Positions 44,677 to 56,871 of a stretch of 64,000 bases of DNA are shown piece after piece. The stretch spans positions 6,556,001 through 6,620,000 of the forward strand of contig CM057474.1 in NCBI GenBank assembly GCA_030035585.1, in the 5' to 3' direction. Made by a program: the position numbers and the translations under genes. Numbering within the stretch: position 1 is the first letter of the stretch; the number at the start of each line of letters is the position of its first letter. The notes beneath the pieces were generated by a model. The model searched no databases and had not been told where the DNA came from. It was given only the letters and a program-made list of their open reading frames with translations. Source of the stretch: Dugong dugon. Taxonomy: Eukaryota; Chordata; Mammalia; Sirenia; Dugongidae.

Positions 44677-44930
44677 AACAGAAAATATATATTGGAGATA
44701 TTTTCATATCAGTGTATAAAAAATTTCTCTCTCTTTTGGTCTAGATTATGTTCCAAATTATGAGACGTGATGATTTATTTAACAAATCATCCATTGATAG
44801 ACACTTGGCTTGTTTCCAATCATTACTTACACCATTCAGTCCTGCAAGGAATACATTTGTATATGTCAAGCATACTGTTACTTTTTCTCACTTAAAAAAA
44901 AATGTGATACCATTTCTTCAACAAATTAAC
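44677..44930 (-). mobile_element. Old L1 fragment, minus strand, right piece
   Basis: 'tatttaacaaatcatccat', 'tagacacttggcttgtttcc' and 'tcctgcaaggaatacattt' resemble the reverse complement of the common L1 3' region. It is the continuation of 43195-43402. Confidence 0.6.
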
Positions 44931-44944
44931 TGCCTGATTTCTTA

Positions 44945-46985
44945 GTTCCCATTTAGAGCAAAACTACTCATACTATTGTCGATATTCAAATCTCAAATTC
45001 TTCTCTTTCATACTCTATTTAACACACTCAGGTTAAGCTTTCACTCTTACCGCTTCACCCAAATGCTCATAGTAATATCCCCAATGAAAGCCGTATGACT
45101 GAATCCAATGACATTTCTGTTACTTGATCTTTGAGAAACATTTAACAGTGGATCTCTCTGATGCACTTTCTTGACTTGGCCTCTGAGATCCCATGTTTTC
45201 CTGGTTTTCTCTCTTATTCCCCTAATCACTCATAATAAGCCTTTTAAATACTGGAATTTCCCAAGGTTTATTGTTTGTTCCTATTTCCTTCTCTATGTAC
45301 ACTCAACATTTTGGTAATGTCATTTACTCTCATGATTTTTAATAGCATCTATATGTTAATGATATTAATTTATGGTTCTAGTCATCAAGATAAATGCAGA
45401 AAATACTAAAGTTGTCAAGAATATCATTTTACTTGGATCCACAATCAACACCCCTGGAAGCCATAGTCAAGAAATTAAACAATGATTGCATTAGGCAAAT
45501 CTGCTGCAAAAAAACTCTTTAAAGTCTTAAAAAGCAAAGATGCCACCTTGAAGACTAAGGTGTGCTGACCTAAGCCATGGTATTTTCAATCACCTCATGC
45601 ATGTGTGAAAACTGGACAATGAATAAGGAAGACTGAAGAAGAATTGATGCCTTTGAATTATGGCGTTGGTGAAGAATATATACCATGGACTGCCAGAAGA
45701 ATGAACAAATCTATCTTGGAAGAGGTACAGCCAGAATGCTCCTTAAAAGTGAGGATAGAGAAACTTTGTCTCATGTACTTTGGACATGTTCTCAAGAGGG
45801 ACTAGTCCCTGGAGAAGGACATCATGCTTAGTAAAGTAGAGGGTCAGCAAAAAGGAGGAAGACCCACAAGGAGATGGATTGACATAGAGGCTGCAACAAC
45901 GGGCTCAAACACGGCAATGTATGTGAGGATGCCACAGGACCCAGCAGTGTTTCGTTCTGTTGTCCATTGGGTTGTTGTGAGTCGGAACTGACTGGACAGC
46001 ACCTAACAACAAAGTAACAACAGTCCAGACTTCTCTCTCATAATTCAGTCTCATATGTTCAATTTTCTCGTCAATGTCTCAAACTTAGATGTCTAATATG
46101 TATCTTAAATTCAAATGAACTAATTATTTTCCATCCTTCCATCTGTCTCCACACAGTTTTCCCAATGCAGTTGATGACAAACCCATTCTATCATGTGCTC
46201 AGTACAAAAAGCTTGTGTGCATCCTTGACTCCTCCCTCTGTATCCTATCTTATATTCAATCCATCAGGAAATCCTATCGTTGCTAAATTTAAAATATACT
46301 CAGAGGCCAACAGATTTTTTCTTCTTTCACTCCTAGCACCTCAGGCTGAGTCCCCATCATCTGTAGTAGCCTAAATCATTGTAGTAACCTTTTAACTGTC
46401 TTCTCTGTGTTCTTGGTTGTTGCTTAATTGTCTATTATTATAGAAGTAACCAGAATGATTTTTTTAAAACATGAGTCAGATCATGTCACTCTTTGTTCAA
46501 AACCTTGTGTTGACTCCTCATTTCACTTTGCGCAAAAGCCCTGTCAGTTGCTGTAATTGGCCTCCACCAGCATCCGTTCCTATTCTCCTAACTCCCTCCT
46601 CCCTCCTGCTCTCAAGCCACACCCACTTCTTGCATGGCCTCGCTGGAAACACACTCACATTCGAGGCCTTTGTGCTTGTTTCATTCTCTTCCTGGAATTC
46701 TCTCACCTCCTTTCCCTCTTTCACCTCCTTGAAGTCTTTGCTCAAGTTTTACCTTCTCATTCAGGCCTTCCCTTCCCTTGCTCTACTTTTTATTAGTTAA
46801 TGACATTGATTCCCTGATAACATATTATTATATAATTTATTTATAATACTTATAAACAATAAGTATTATTGTTTATTGTCTAGAAGGTAAGTTCTTTGGA
46901 TACATGGATCTTTGTTTTGTCTAATAATATATGCCAAGTATCCAAAACAGTGTCTAACATATAGTGAACACTAAAATATTTTTTT
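44945..46985 (+). mobile_element. L2 LINE, RT and 3' UTR, split by an RTE fragment
   Basis: Plus-strand L2 text: 'aatagcatctatatgttaa' near 45342 (RT active-site area), then after the RTE 'ctcaaacttagatgtctaa' (46078), 'catccttgactcctccctc' (46221), 'gtcagatcatgtcactctt' (46474), 'ttgctcaagttttaccttc' (46738) and 'aacagtgtctaacatatag' (46946). Frames of 109 and 79 codons near 46471-46800 reflect L2 sequence, not a host gene. Frameshifts and stops throughout. Confidence 0.8.
45384..46014 (+). mobile_element. RTE LINE, 5' truncated, inserted in L2
   Basis: Starts near 'gataaatgcagaaaatac', contains 'attttacttggatccacaa', 'ggacaatgaataaggaaga' and 'gagggactagtccctggag', ending 'agcacctaacaacaaagta'. 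It lies between two consecutive L2 blocks. Confidence 0.9.
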
Positions 46986-48068
46986 AATTAATCTTGTTAT
47001 GTTTTGATTTTCCCAATGCCATTAAAACTTTAGTAATGGAAAAACACCAAAAAATGTTATATGTAGAGTCTAAGTATGTCATTAGTATGGGAAATAAAAG
47101 ATCATTATTGAACAGTATCATTTTGATGTATCATCATTTACATATTGCTATGAGATAAGATAAGGCTGATGTTTTACATTGTGAACTATTAAATGTAATG
47201 TGGATATTCAGAGATAAAGATAAGGGAGTGGAATAAACTTATGTCCATATTTTAAAATATATGTGAAATTTGATTATTTAATCTCCATTACAAAATTGTA
47301 GTTGGTACAATATTCTCTATCCTTTCCTGCTTCTTACTCTCTCTTCTCTCAATATATCTCTGTTTTGCTTTTTTTTTTTTTTAGGAATTAAAGGTATAAA
47401 ATACCTACCAGTCAATGGTGTATGTCTTAACAGTTTTAATTAAGAAGAGTGTTTTATTGTAAGAGAGAATATTTATCATTTTATTAACAATAAATGCATA
47501 GTCCTTGTTTCTATTTTTACTTTTAGTTATAATACAGAATCCTATGTTCATTAGCTATTTGGAGAAACAAGTTAGAATCTCTCCTTTAAAATCTATTTTA
47601 TGTTCTGAGAAAGAAATTTTTCCAGGAATAAAATCATTTCTCACTCATTACAATGGGATTCTGGGCACCAGAATATTCTTTAATTTCAGTCATCTCAGAG
47701 GGATATAGAAAGAATGCTTCATCTCAGCCAAGGTATTTGGGGAGATAGTTGTTATTTTATTTTTTTAATTAGGCTAGATGGAGATCTGTCTTGTTAGATT
47801 ATATGTAGACCTTAGCTGAAAAGATCTAGATCTATTATATGTAGATCTAGCTAGAAAGATATGTGTGAAATTACACAATATTTTTATCAAACATTTTTAT
47901 AAGTACTGAACTGAGGGCTCCTAATTAAAGTTATAAAAGTTAAAACCAAAAACTTTCAAGTGTTTATTAGATAAGAAAAAAATGAAATGAGTAATACTTT
48001 TAAAATTGCCAATTTTAATTCAGTTACAACAGCAATTATAAAAGTGGATTAATGTCTATAGATGTGAC
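46986..48068. other. No secure feature
   Basis: AT-rich DNA. A T run near 47370. At 47796-47864 there is a short degenerate direct repeat built on 'ttatatgtaga' and 'tagctgaaaagat/tagctagaaagat'. Otherwise unassigned. Confidence 0.4.
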
Positions 48069-48590
48069 TGTTTTGGATTGAATTGTGTCCCTCAAAAATG
48101 TGTGTCAACTTGGCTAGGCCATGGTTTTCAGTATTGTATGATTGTCCACCATTTTGTCATCTGATGTGGTTTTCCTATGTGTTGTAAAATCCTACCTCTG
48201 TGATGTTAATGAGGCAGGTTTAGGGCAGTTATGTTAATGAGGCAGGACTCAATCTACAAGACTAGATTGAATCTTGAGATAATCTCTTTTGAGTTATAAA
48301 AGAGAGAAGTGAGTAGAGAGACAGGGAGACCTCATACCACAAAGAAAGTAGTGCCAGGAGCAGAGCGCGTCCTTTGGACATGGGATCCTTGTGCTGAGAA
48401 GCTCCTAGACCAGGGGAAGATTGATGACAAGGACCTTCCTCCAGAGCCAACAGAGATAGAAAGCCTTCCCCTGAGCTGGTGTCCTGAATTTGGACTTCTA
48501 GGCTACTTGACTGTGAGAGAATAAACTTCTGTTTATTAAAGGCATCCACTTGTGGCATTTCTGTTATAACAGTGCTAGATAACTAAGACA
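48069..48590 (+). mobile_element. MaLR-like solo LTR with perfect target duplication
   Basis: 'tgttttggattgaattgtg' to 'agataactaagaca'. The duplication gtgac occurs at 48064-48068 and 48591-48595. Contains 'ttgagttataaaagagag' (TATA-like) and 'gagaataaacttctg' (AATAAA). A 98-codon minus-strand ORF is its antisense. Confidence 0.96.
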
Positions 48591-48939
48591 GTGACTAAGA
48601 TAATTTCATATTAAAACTAATATTTTAACATGGAGATTTCAATGATTTTATTACCAACCACTACAAATATTAATTGGTTAAGTTTTATTTACTTGCTTAG
48701 CGTTGGAAAAAGTAGCCACTAACGTTTTCATCATTGCAATTTTTGGTACTTTGGAATTCTGTACACTCTCAGACCCTCTTTCTTTTCCTCAGTAAGTATC
48801 TGTGTACCCATGATAAAGAAACTCACAAAATAATGGGTTAGATATACAAGCTTAACAGACCGTACATGATGGGCACACTATTTGATGGAAAATCTGCACA
48901 TGAAATAAGCACCTAATTGAAATGGTAGGGTATAGGAGG
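48591..48939. other. No recognisable feature
   Basis: AT-rich unique-looking DNA. Confidence 0.4.
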
Positions 48940-49080
48940 TTTCCTGAAGCAGTAAATAGCATCTGAGCCAGGTCTTGAAGGACAAATAGGATTTCACCAA
49001 GAAGGGGAGGAGCTTTCCTAAGCAGAGGGAAGTAACTTTTGCAAAATTTTGAGACTCATGTCACATTCAGGAATTTCATT
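48940..49080 (-). mobile_element. L2 fragment, minus strand
   Basis: The plus strand reads 'ggaggtttcctgaagcagt', 'gagccaggtcttgaaggac' and 'cctaagcagagggaagtaa', the reverse complement of part of L2. Confidence 0.55.
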
Positions 49081-49119
49081 ATAGTGGTTTTGTACTTTTG
49101 GGAGGGTTGACTTATATCA

Positions 49120-49798
49120 TCCAGTGTGGTATTTTGTGTGGCCTTTCTTGCCATGGTCTTGGAACTCCCACCAAAGTGATTGGGCAGGACTGTGCAGATA
49201 GGGTAATTGTGGCCCACCATGGGGGTTGGTTGGTTTTGCCATCATGCTAGACTTGAAATGAGCCATGCCAGAGGTGGGAGAGAAGGGATCCCACCACCAT
49301 CAAGGAAGAACAGCCAGGAGCAGAGAGCATGTCCTATGGACCTAGGATCTCTGCACTGAGAAGCTCCTGGACCCAGGAGACAGAAAGCAAGCTGTAACCC
49401 TGAAGACAAAGAAAAGCAGTGGCAGAGAAGCTGTAGCAGGGGAGACTGCACAGTAGGCTTCCTGGCCCACAGAGGGAGAACGCTGAGTGCCTGTGGGTGG
49501 GAGACTTCCTGGCAGATTGGAGTGCCTCTAGGCACTTATAGGCAGGGGCTAAAAGAGCTCTGTAATACTTGCCCAAGCATGGTAGAGGCTCAGGGCTAAA
49601 GAGATGTGCCTGTGAGCACAATGGAGAAGAGGTTGTCCTGATGGAAGAACTGTATTCTGAGCGTTCCTGAACCTGAACTGTAACGTGTTACTTCCCTAAT
49701 AAACCCCATAATCATGAGTATGGTCTGTAAGTTCTGTGTGGCTATTGCAATGAATTATTGAACCCAGAACAGAAGTAGAGAATGCCATGGAAGGGACA
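49120..49798 (+). mobile_element. Mosaic ERV LTR sharing blocks with the MaLR-like family
   Basis: The right end is well defined: 'ccctaataaaccccataat' (AATAAA) near 49693, then 'gaattattgaacccag', ending in CA about two bases before a primer-site-like sequence. Inside, 49297-49375 resembles the MaLR-like LTR core ('agccaggagcagagagcat', 'ctgagaagctcctgg') and 49456-49560 resembles the MaLR-like internal module ('ggcacttataggcagg'). The left boundary is uncertain. Two overlapping minus-strand ORFs of 95-97 codons are not genes. Confidence 0.65.
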
Positions 49799-49800
49799 GT

Positions 49801-49818
49801 TGGCGTCAGAATTGGTAA
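49801..49818 (+). other. Primer-binding-site-like sequence (tRNA-Leu type)
   Basis: 'tggcgtcagaattgg' begins with the obligatory TGG directly after an LTR end and resembles the complement of a tRNA-Leu 3' end, the primer type for which ERV-L is named. A short leader-like stretch follows; no gag is recognisable. Confidence 0.5.
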
Positions 49819-50019
49819 AGATGGTGGAAAGATGAGGTGTGTCTGACCTCTGCTGATAGGAATCAGCCTTGGGCTGTTGATCTTGATTCTCCTTCTCCCT
49901 TGTGAAGTTAGAGGAGGTCACACATCACCCCCACACTTTTATTACACCCAGGGAGACTTTAAATGAGAGGTTCACGGATGATTCTCTGAAAAGGATCAAC
50001 GTTTCAGACATTGGCACGT

Positions 50020-50565
50020 ATGTTAGTTATTTATCGCTACATAACAAATTAGAACAAAATTTACTAGTTTATGACAATGAACATATATTATCTCACATAA
50101 TTCCTGAGGGTCAGGAATCCAGAGAAGCTTAGCTTACTATTCCTGGTTCAGCATCTCATGAAGTTGCAGTCAAGCTGTCAGTCAATGTTCAGGTACTTGA
50201 AGGTTTGACAGAGGCTGGAGGATACTTCTAAGAAGGCTTGCTCACATGGCTTCTGGCTATAGACCTCACTTCCTTGCTGACTGTTGACAGAAGGTCCCAG
50301 TTCTTCACCACATGAGCCTCTTTATAAGACTTCTAGAATACGACATGGTGTCTGGTTTCCTCTAGAGAAATACAAGTGAGCAAGAGAATAACCAAGATGA
50401 AATCACAATAACATTTCTAATCTAATCTTGGAAGTGGTATACCATCACTTTTGCCATACTCTTCTGGTCACACAGACCAACCCCGGCAAAATATGGGAGG
50501 GAATTTGTGAATACAGACACAAGGAAATGTGGGGAGCTATCTTGGAAGTTAACTACCACAGCCAA
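50020..50565 (-). mobile_element. Ancient mammalian LTR-like repeat (MLT1-like), minus strand
   Basis: 'ttatttatcgctacataac', 'attatctcacataattcct', 'gggtcaggaatcc', 'tataccatcacttttgcca' and the end 'gttaactaccaca' form a block order common in mammals, read here in reverse orientation with a TG-type end at right. The exact family is not certain. Confidence 0.55.
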
Positions 50566-51982
50566 GTTGGGGAAAATAAAAGGAGGTCCAACATGTTGGG
50601 AGAACACCAGCAAGGGGTATCATGAGGCCAAATGAGGAAAACGTTTGACAAGCTAAGGGTAACCAATAGTGTCGACTGAGCATTCCTGCACATGTGATTT
50701 TTTGGAATTTACGAAGAGTGACCTGCTTTATTTGGAGAAAATTAAGGATTTAGTGGATAATTACACCCTCTGCTCATTCAGAGATAGATACTTTGTCATA
50801 TTATAAAACAAAAGTTTGATTTCTTGATGAAAATTTTAATGCTTTTAAATTCCTCTTCCAACCTATTTGGTATTTATTGATTTATTCCATAGCAACTCAA
50901 AGATCCACTAAATTTAGGATCTCAGGTATTCACTTCTATGTATATATTTTTCTCTGAAATTCTGTAGTGACATTAAATTTGCTAATTCCTGTGTCGTTTA
51001 TTCTAAGATAAAAAGGTCTAAACCATATATCAGTTTAATGAAACATTTTTTTCAGGTGTTACAGCCAGTTAATATATTAGTCAAATTTTAATTATAAACA
51101 ACAGGATACTTTTCAAAAAAGAGATATTGTTAAGCTGATCCCAGCAACATTTGATTACCTATTTTCAAACTGATAAAAAATTAGCCAATTTTAGGCATTC
51201 TACTGTCTTAAAACAGCCTTGTTGAGTATTCTAAATGCTTTGATTTTAATTAGATACTGTGCTTCTTTAGCTTACTGAAAAGAAGTAGGAAGTTTCCAGC
51301 CATGCTGCTCTACTGAACAGCAGGTGTGAGCTCTAACTGCTTCTGAAAAGATGTAACGTATTCCATTAATCAAATTCCTTAGAGAATGATAGAGTCGTGT
51401 TCATCTTGTGCAGTTTTGGTTGCGTATTTTCTTTCTTATTTCTTCCCTTTACGTTCCATACGATGTAATTATTTATGAGATTGTCTGGTTTCCCAGTAAA
51501 CTCAATTTTATCCTTCCTCATCCTTTCAATCACAATAAACTGAGTGTTGCGCTAGCTGCATTTCCCAGAATCACAGATCTTCATTCTATGCATTCTGACA
51601 CTCGATTGACAATTTTGGGGAAATTTCATTTAACTCAAATTAACATAGAGTATGTGAAATATCTTGAATCTCCATAGGTGAGTATACATCAAAACAGGAG
51701 ACTGAACATGTTTTTTAGTGAGTTTGCGAAGTGCTTTGAATCAAATTGAAGACAGTGTGAAAAGCTACAAGGTTTGGTCCGTAGCAGTACACCCCTGAAG
51801 AGTAGAGATCAGTGACCAATTTTTCTATGTTTGCAAACTCAGTTAGGTAGATACATTTTGAGGTAATTTATTTAAGGAGTATGTTACTCTTTGTATTATT
51901 TTATGCCACACTATTTTATTTTTCTACAAGAAATTATGTTGTTCAGCAGTTATAAAATGTGAACCAGTTCTTCAATGGAAGG
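50566..51982. other. No recognisable feature
   Basis: About 1.4 kb of AT-rich unique-looking DNA. An 89-codon ORF at 51408-51677 has no domain. The last five bases (gaagg) are the target duplication of the next LTR. Confidence 0.4.
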
Positions 51983-52486
51983 TGTCTCAGTCATCTAGTG
52001 CCATTCCAACAGAAATCCCACAAGTGGATGGCTTTACAAAGAGAAATTTATTCTCTCACAGTCCAGTAGGCTACAAGTCCAAATTCAGGGCATCAGCTCC
52101 ACAGGAACACTTTTTCCATTGGCTCTGGAAGAAGGTCTGTGTCATCAGTCTTCCTTTGGTCTGGGAGCTTCTCTGCACAGGAACCTCAGGTCCAAAGGAC
52201 GCACTCTGCTCCCGGCACTGCTTTCTTGGTGGTATGAGGTTCCCATGTGTCTCTGCTGGCTTCTCTCTTTTATATCTCAAAAGAGATTGCATTAAGACAC
52301 TGATCTTGTCAACCTCATCAGTATAACCTCATCACTGTGATAGAATTTACAACACATGAGGAGATCACATATAATCTCATCATGGTGGTAGAGTTTACAA
52401 CACGTAAGGAAATCACGCGTAAGTGAATCAAGACCTAGCCAAGCTGCTACACACATTTTCTGGGTGACACAATTCAATCCATGACA
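51983..52486 (-). mobile_element. MaLR-like solo LTR, minus strand, perfect target duplication
   Basis: The plus strand runs from 'tgtctcagtcatctagtgc' to 'cacaattcaatccatgaca'. The duplication gaagg is at 51978-51982 and 52487-52491. The minus-strand AATAAA lies in 'gagaaatttattctctc'. An internal paired block near 52320-52410 ('cctcatcactgtgatagaa' and 'ctcatcatggtggtagag') reflects the doubled block typical of this family. Confidence 0.96.
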
Positions 52487-52890
52487 GAAGGTGACCATAT
52501 CTTAGGGGGCAAAAGCTGAAGTAGCAACATCTAATTGGAGATATGGTGCTTTGGTTCTGGTGTTGAAACGGCAGAACTCTAGTTTGGTATGTCATCTCAA
52601 AGAAGTGTCTTCACCTTGTAAAAAATAAATAAATAATCTGTGTACTAGACTTAGTGAGAGATATCTAGGAGATAAATGTGCTATTAAAACTTTAGGAATT
52701 TCAGATGGACACCTAACTATGCCAAACACAGAATATTATTTTAGCTATCATCTTCATGTCTATTTTTGGCATACCCAGATTTGTGTGTGTGTGTGCGTGT
52801 GTTTACCATATAGATATATGTAAGGTTAAAAAATACGCCACATACATGCGCACGTATGTATGTATATGTATATACGTGTATCTATTGCAA
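52487..52890. other. Unassigned, then TG/TA repeats
   Basis: Nothing recognisable up to about 52780; then GTGTGT, CATATAG and TATGTATATG alternations up to the SINE at 52891. Confidence 0.5.
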
Positions 52891-53076
52891 GGAGCCCTGC
52901 TGGCGCAGTGGTTAAAGTGATCGACTGCTAACTGAAAGGTTGGTGGTTCAAAACCACCAACGGCTCTGCAGGAGAAAGATGAGACAGTCTGCTTCAGTAG
53001 AGATTTACAGCCTTGGAAACCCTATGGGGTCACTATGAGTTGAATTGACTCAAAGGTAGTGGGTTGGGTTGGTTGC
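52891..53076 (+). mobile_element. AfroSINE, long form, in a TG/TA repeat
   Basis: 'ggagccctgctggcgcagtg' head, 'ggtggttcaaaacc' B box, long-form block 'gagaaagatgagacagtct', end 'tatgagttgaattgactca', then GGGTTGGGTTGG. Probable target duplication 'tatctattgcaa' (52879-52890) and 'tatctattatgcaa' (53077-53090). TG/TA repeat resumes at right to about 53150. Confidence 0.94.
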
Positions 53077-53150
53077 TATCTATTATGCAAGTGTGTGTAT
53101 ATACGTAGATACATATATACATGTCTATACACACATACACATATATATTT

Positions 53151-54364
53151 ACCTTATAGGTAAAGCAATTATCTTATTAGAGTTTAATTTTTTAAAAATG
53201 ACTTCTAGACATACTCATGGGGGTATTTTTTTATTGAAAGGAGTTGAAACTGTGACTAGCTCATTAGGAAGCCCCCAGGTAGATTAGGTACACTTCCAAA
53301 TAACTAGAAACAATGTCTCATTACGGCAATGGGCCCCACCTGGTTAAAAGTTTGAACTCCTATCTCTCCCTTTGCCTCCCCACAGAGGAATACATATGAT
53401 AATCCCCAAGAGAAGGAAATACAAGTCTCACAATTCCAGTAGATGCTTGGGAGGAAAGCACATCCTCCTACCACCCCATCACCAACCAGGTTTAGAATAA
53501 CCATCCAAAATGGTAAGATGTGAAGACAGAAAGTCAGGCTACCTTCTCTAAGCATGTCATTTATCTGCCCTTGATGCTTAAAATTTCACCATTATTAATT
53601 CATTCATCTGGGCCTTGAAGACCTTTAGAATTCATGTTCGTAGTAGAGACTTTTCCTCTCCCAATTTAAAACAGCTGTTAGCTGTAAGCTACTTTTAGGG
53701 GTTGGCTTAGACAAAGTCAAGTTTTAGATGTAAGGAGATGCATACTGTTTCTGTCTAGAATGCCACTGAAGAACAATATTTTTACTCAATAATATGATAA
53801 TATGACTCATGTTGACTTAACATATCAATTTGAATGAGTTTTAGTGACAGATAGTTTTCTGTGCTCCTCCCCTCAAGTGATTTCACTGAACAGCTAAAGG
53901 TGAAAACGACTAACAAACAAGGCAGTTTTCTAGATGGCAGATTCTGGTAACTACTATTGGGCCATCTAGAAGCAAAAGCGTGAGAGGCAGAGCTTTTCAC
54001 CTCCCCTTTTAGAATGATTCCACCATGCCTTCATCAATACAACCTTTACTTCTCACCTTCCCGCCCTTCTAAGACGTCCAATAGCTACATGTTTCCAGAT
54101 AGACAGAAGAAACTGAAGAACTCTATTCTGCCCTATAAATATTAGGGATATTCCCATGGTGCAAACTCTCTCCTATCACTGACTATATGCCCTTTCAAAT
54201 TTACCTAATGTGAAATCCATTGCATACTAATGACTATCGTGATATTCTTTCTTTAACAAATCTACGTACTGTCAATCACTCTCTATGTATAGGCATGAAC
54301 TCCCCTTATTTTAGAGAGTTCTAGTTTTTTTTTTTTAATATATATATATAACTTAAAGTTTGTG
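53151..54364. other. No recognisable feature
   Basis: Unique-looking DNA. A T run and a short (AT)n tract occur at 54327-54350. ORFs of 72-83 codons are unsupported. Confidence 0.4.
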
Positions 54365-54374
54365 GCATATTTAC

Positions 54375-54527
54375 CTTAACCCATTTCTATTGAGTCGATT
54401 CTGACAAATAGTGACCCTATGTGATAGATAGAACTGTCCCATGGTGTTTCCACGCAGTGGCTGGTGGATTTGAACTGCTGATCTTTTGGTTAGCAGCCAA
54501 GCTCTTAACCACCATGCCACTAGGGCT
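54375..54527 (-). mobile_element. AfroSINE, short form, with perfect 10-bp target duplication
   Basis: Reversed text 'gagtcgattctgacaaata', 'gatagaactgtcccatgg' and 'cttttggttagcagccaag'. 'gcatatttac' is present at 54365-54374 and 54528-54537. Confidence 0.96.
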
Positions 54528-54682
54528 GCATATTTACTTTAGTCAAGGAAAAAGCCAAGTCCCACATGCCTGAACTTAAAATAAATGGAGTGTATCAGTG
54601 AAAAGACAAAGTAACTTTGCATATATTGTCATTCAAAAATAAATTAAAGCTATTTTGTCTGTCTTTTTTTTTTTTTGACTGG

Positions 54683-55224
54683 GAGTTATGAACTGAATTG
54701 TGTCCCCCAAAATGTGTGTTAACTTGGCTAGGCCATGATTCCCATTATTGTGTGGTTGTCCTCCATTTTGTGATCTGATGGAATTATTCTATGCATTATA
54801 AATCCTAACCTCTATAAGATCACTATGAGTTGGAATTTACTGGAAGGGAATGAGTTATGGGTAATGAGTTTTTATGATGTTAATGAGGGCAGGATTACAG
54901 GTAGTTATATTAATGAGGCAGGACACAATTTACAGAGAGAAGCAAGCAGAGAGGAGAGGGACCTCATTGTCACCAAGAATGAAGAGCTGGGAGAGGAGTG
55001 TGTTCTTTGGACTTAGAGTCGCTGTACTGAGAAGCTCCTAGACCAGGGGAAGACTGACGACAAGGACCTTCTCCTAGAGCCAACAGAAAGAGAAAGCCTT
55101 CCCCTGGAACAGGTGCCCTGAATTTGGACTTCTAGCCTCTAAACCTCTGAGAGAATAAAATTCTGTTTGTTAAAGCCATCCACTTGTGTTATTCCTGATA
55201 TAGAAGCACTAGATAACTAAGACA
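54683..55224 (+). mobile_element. MaLR-like LTR (5' LTR of a truncated provirus)
   Basis: Degenerate start 'agttatgaactgaattgtg', end 'agataactaagaca', then the internal start 'gaatttggtaccaggag'. A 62-bp AfroSINE tail lies inside it at 54815. No 3' LTR is found. Confidence 0.9.
54815..54876 (+). mobile_element. AfroSINE 3' tail fragment inside an LTR
   Basis: 'cactatgagttggaattta', 'ctggaagggaatgag' and a T-rich end are the terminal part of an AfroSINE. The LTR text continues on both sides, so this is an extremely 5'-truncated insertion or the remnant of a larger one. Confidence 0.75.
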
Positions 55225-55314
55225 GAATTTGGTACCAGGAGAGTGGGGTACTGCTCTAACAGATACCTACAATGTAGAATCAATTTTGGAATTGAGTGAT
55301 GGGTGGAGGCTGGG
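55225..55314 (+). mobile_element. MaLR-like internal start
   Basis: 'gaatttggtaccaggagag', 'ggtactgctctaacagata' match the internal start at 20446. It stops where the RTE copy begins. Confidence 0.8.
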
Positions 55315-56300
55315 AGAGCTGTACGTAGACCAAGAGGAAGTTATTCAAACGGAACAGGAGGTACTACATGCTTTAAGGTCAAAAAAGGTGTGTGTCAGGG
55401 TTGTATCCTTTCACTGTACTTATTCAATCTGTATACTGAGCAAATAAGCCAATAAGCAGTACTATATGAAGAAGAACAGGGCATAAAGACTGAAGGAAGA
55501 CTCATTACCAACCTGTGATATTCAGATGACACAACCTTGCTTGCTGAAAGTGAAGAGGGCATGAAGCACTTATTGATGAAGAAAAAAGACTACAGCCTTC
55601 AGTATGGATTGCTCCTCAACATAAACAAAACAAAGATCCATACAACTGGACAAATAAGTAACACCATGATAAATGGAGAAAATATTAAAGTTGCCAGTGA
55701 TTTCATTTTACTTGGATCCACAATCAATGCCCATGGAAGCAGCAGTCAAGAAATCAAAAGACGTAGTGCATTGGGCAAATCTGCTGCAAAAGACCTCTTT
55801 AAAGTGTTAAAAAGCAAAGACATCACTTTGAGGATTAAGGTGCCCCTGACCCAAGCCATGGTATTTTCAATGGACTCATATGCATGCAAAAGCTGGACAA
55901 TGAATAAGGAAGACTGAAGAAGAATTTACGAATTATGGTGTTGTTGAAAAATATTGAATACTCCATGGGCTGCCAGAAGGACAAACAAGTCTGTCTTGGA
56001 AGAAGTACAGCCAGAGTGCTCTTTGGAAGTGAGGATGGTGAGACTTCGTGACTTTGTTGCACGCACAGTGGACATGTTATCAGGATAAACCAATCCCTGG
56101 AAGACATCATGCTTGGTAAAGTAGAGGGTCAGCAAAAAAGAGGAAGACCCTCAACAAGATGGATTGACCCAGTTGCTGCAACAATGGGCTCAAGCATAAC
56201 AACACTGTGAGGATGGTGCAGGACCAGGCAATGTTTCGTTCTGTTGTACATGGGTTGCTATGAGTTGGAACTGACTCGACGGCACCTAACAACAACAACA
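55315..56300 (+). mobile_element. RTE LINE, 5' truncated, with RT active-site region
   Basis: Begins 'gctgtacgtagaccaagag'. The active-site block near 55520 reads Tyr-Ser-Asp-Asp-Thr, preceded by a stop. A frame at 55537-55917 (126 codons) covers the next part: 'YSLQYGLLLNINKTK', 'FILLGSTINAHGSSSQEIKR' and 'SWTMNKED' before a stop. The rest is frameshifted. It ends 'acggcacctaacaacaac' at about 56300. The least damaged RT tail among the RTE copies here, but still dead. Confidence 0.92.
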
Positions 56301-56821
56301 CGTCTTACTTCTAAGTTGTTATTACTGAAATTCTTAAAATTTTGTGAAAGCATTTTGATGTTTTTGTTATTTCTTTACTTTGATATAGTATTTTTCATTT
56401 TGTTCCATAGGAATTTTATTTTTAAATATGGTGTGCAGCAAATATTTGCCATACAAACTTATTAGTAAAATCATATTGAATTGCAGTTTGAATATTTTCA
56501 CATGCATATTTTATATCTTGATATATTCAGTGCTATTTCTAATGTGCTAGATTACCTTCTATTTTATGAATTATTCAATAGTCTCATTGGTTTCTCCTGT
56601 TTGTTTGTTTTTTTTTTTTTTTTTGGTGTCCTCGCATTCCAATCAATTATATTCTAAACCTTCTAAAGGACTTCTTTGATTACTTCTCTAGGCTTCTCAG
56701 AAATCTTCATCGTTTGCCTAAAATATATAGAATAAAATCCATGGTCTGTAATCTGTCAATCAAAGTTTATCCCAATTTATGTTTCCATCCAAAGTATTAT
56801 ATCTTTTATTCCTCTTTTTCA

Positions 56822-56822
<1 letters not shown>
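56301..56822. other. No recognisable feature
   Basis: AT-rich DNA with a poly-T run at about 56609-56626. Confidence 0.45.

Positions 56823-56824
<2 letters not shown>

Positions 56825-56871
<47 letters not shown>

Noticed and set aside
46471-46800. 109-codon Leu/Ser-rich ORF resembling a signal or membrane protein
   Set aside because: It lies in the L2 3' region, whose pyrimidine-rich sequence gives Leu, Ser and Pro codons.
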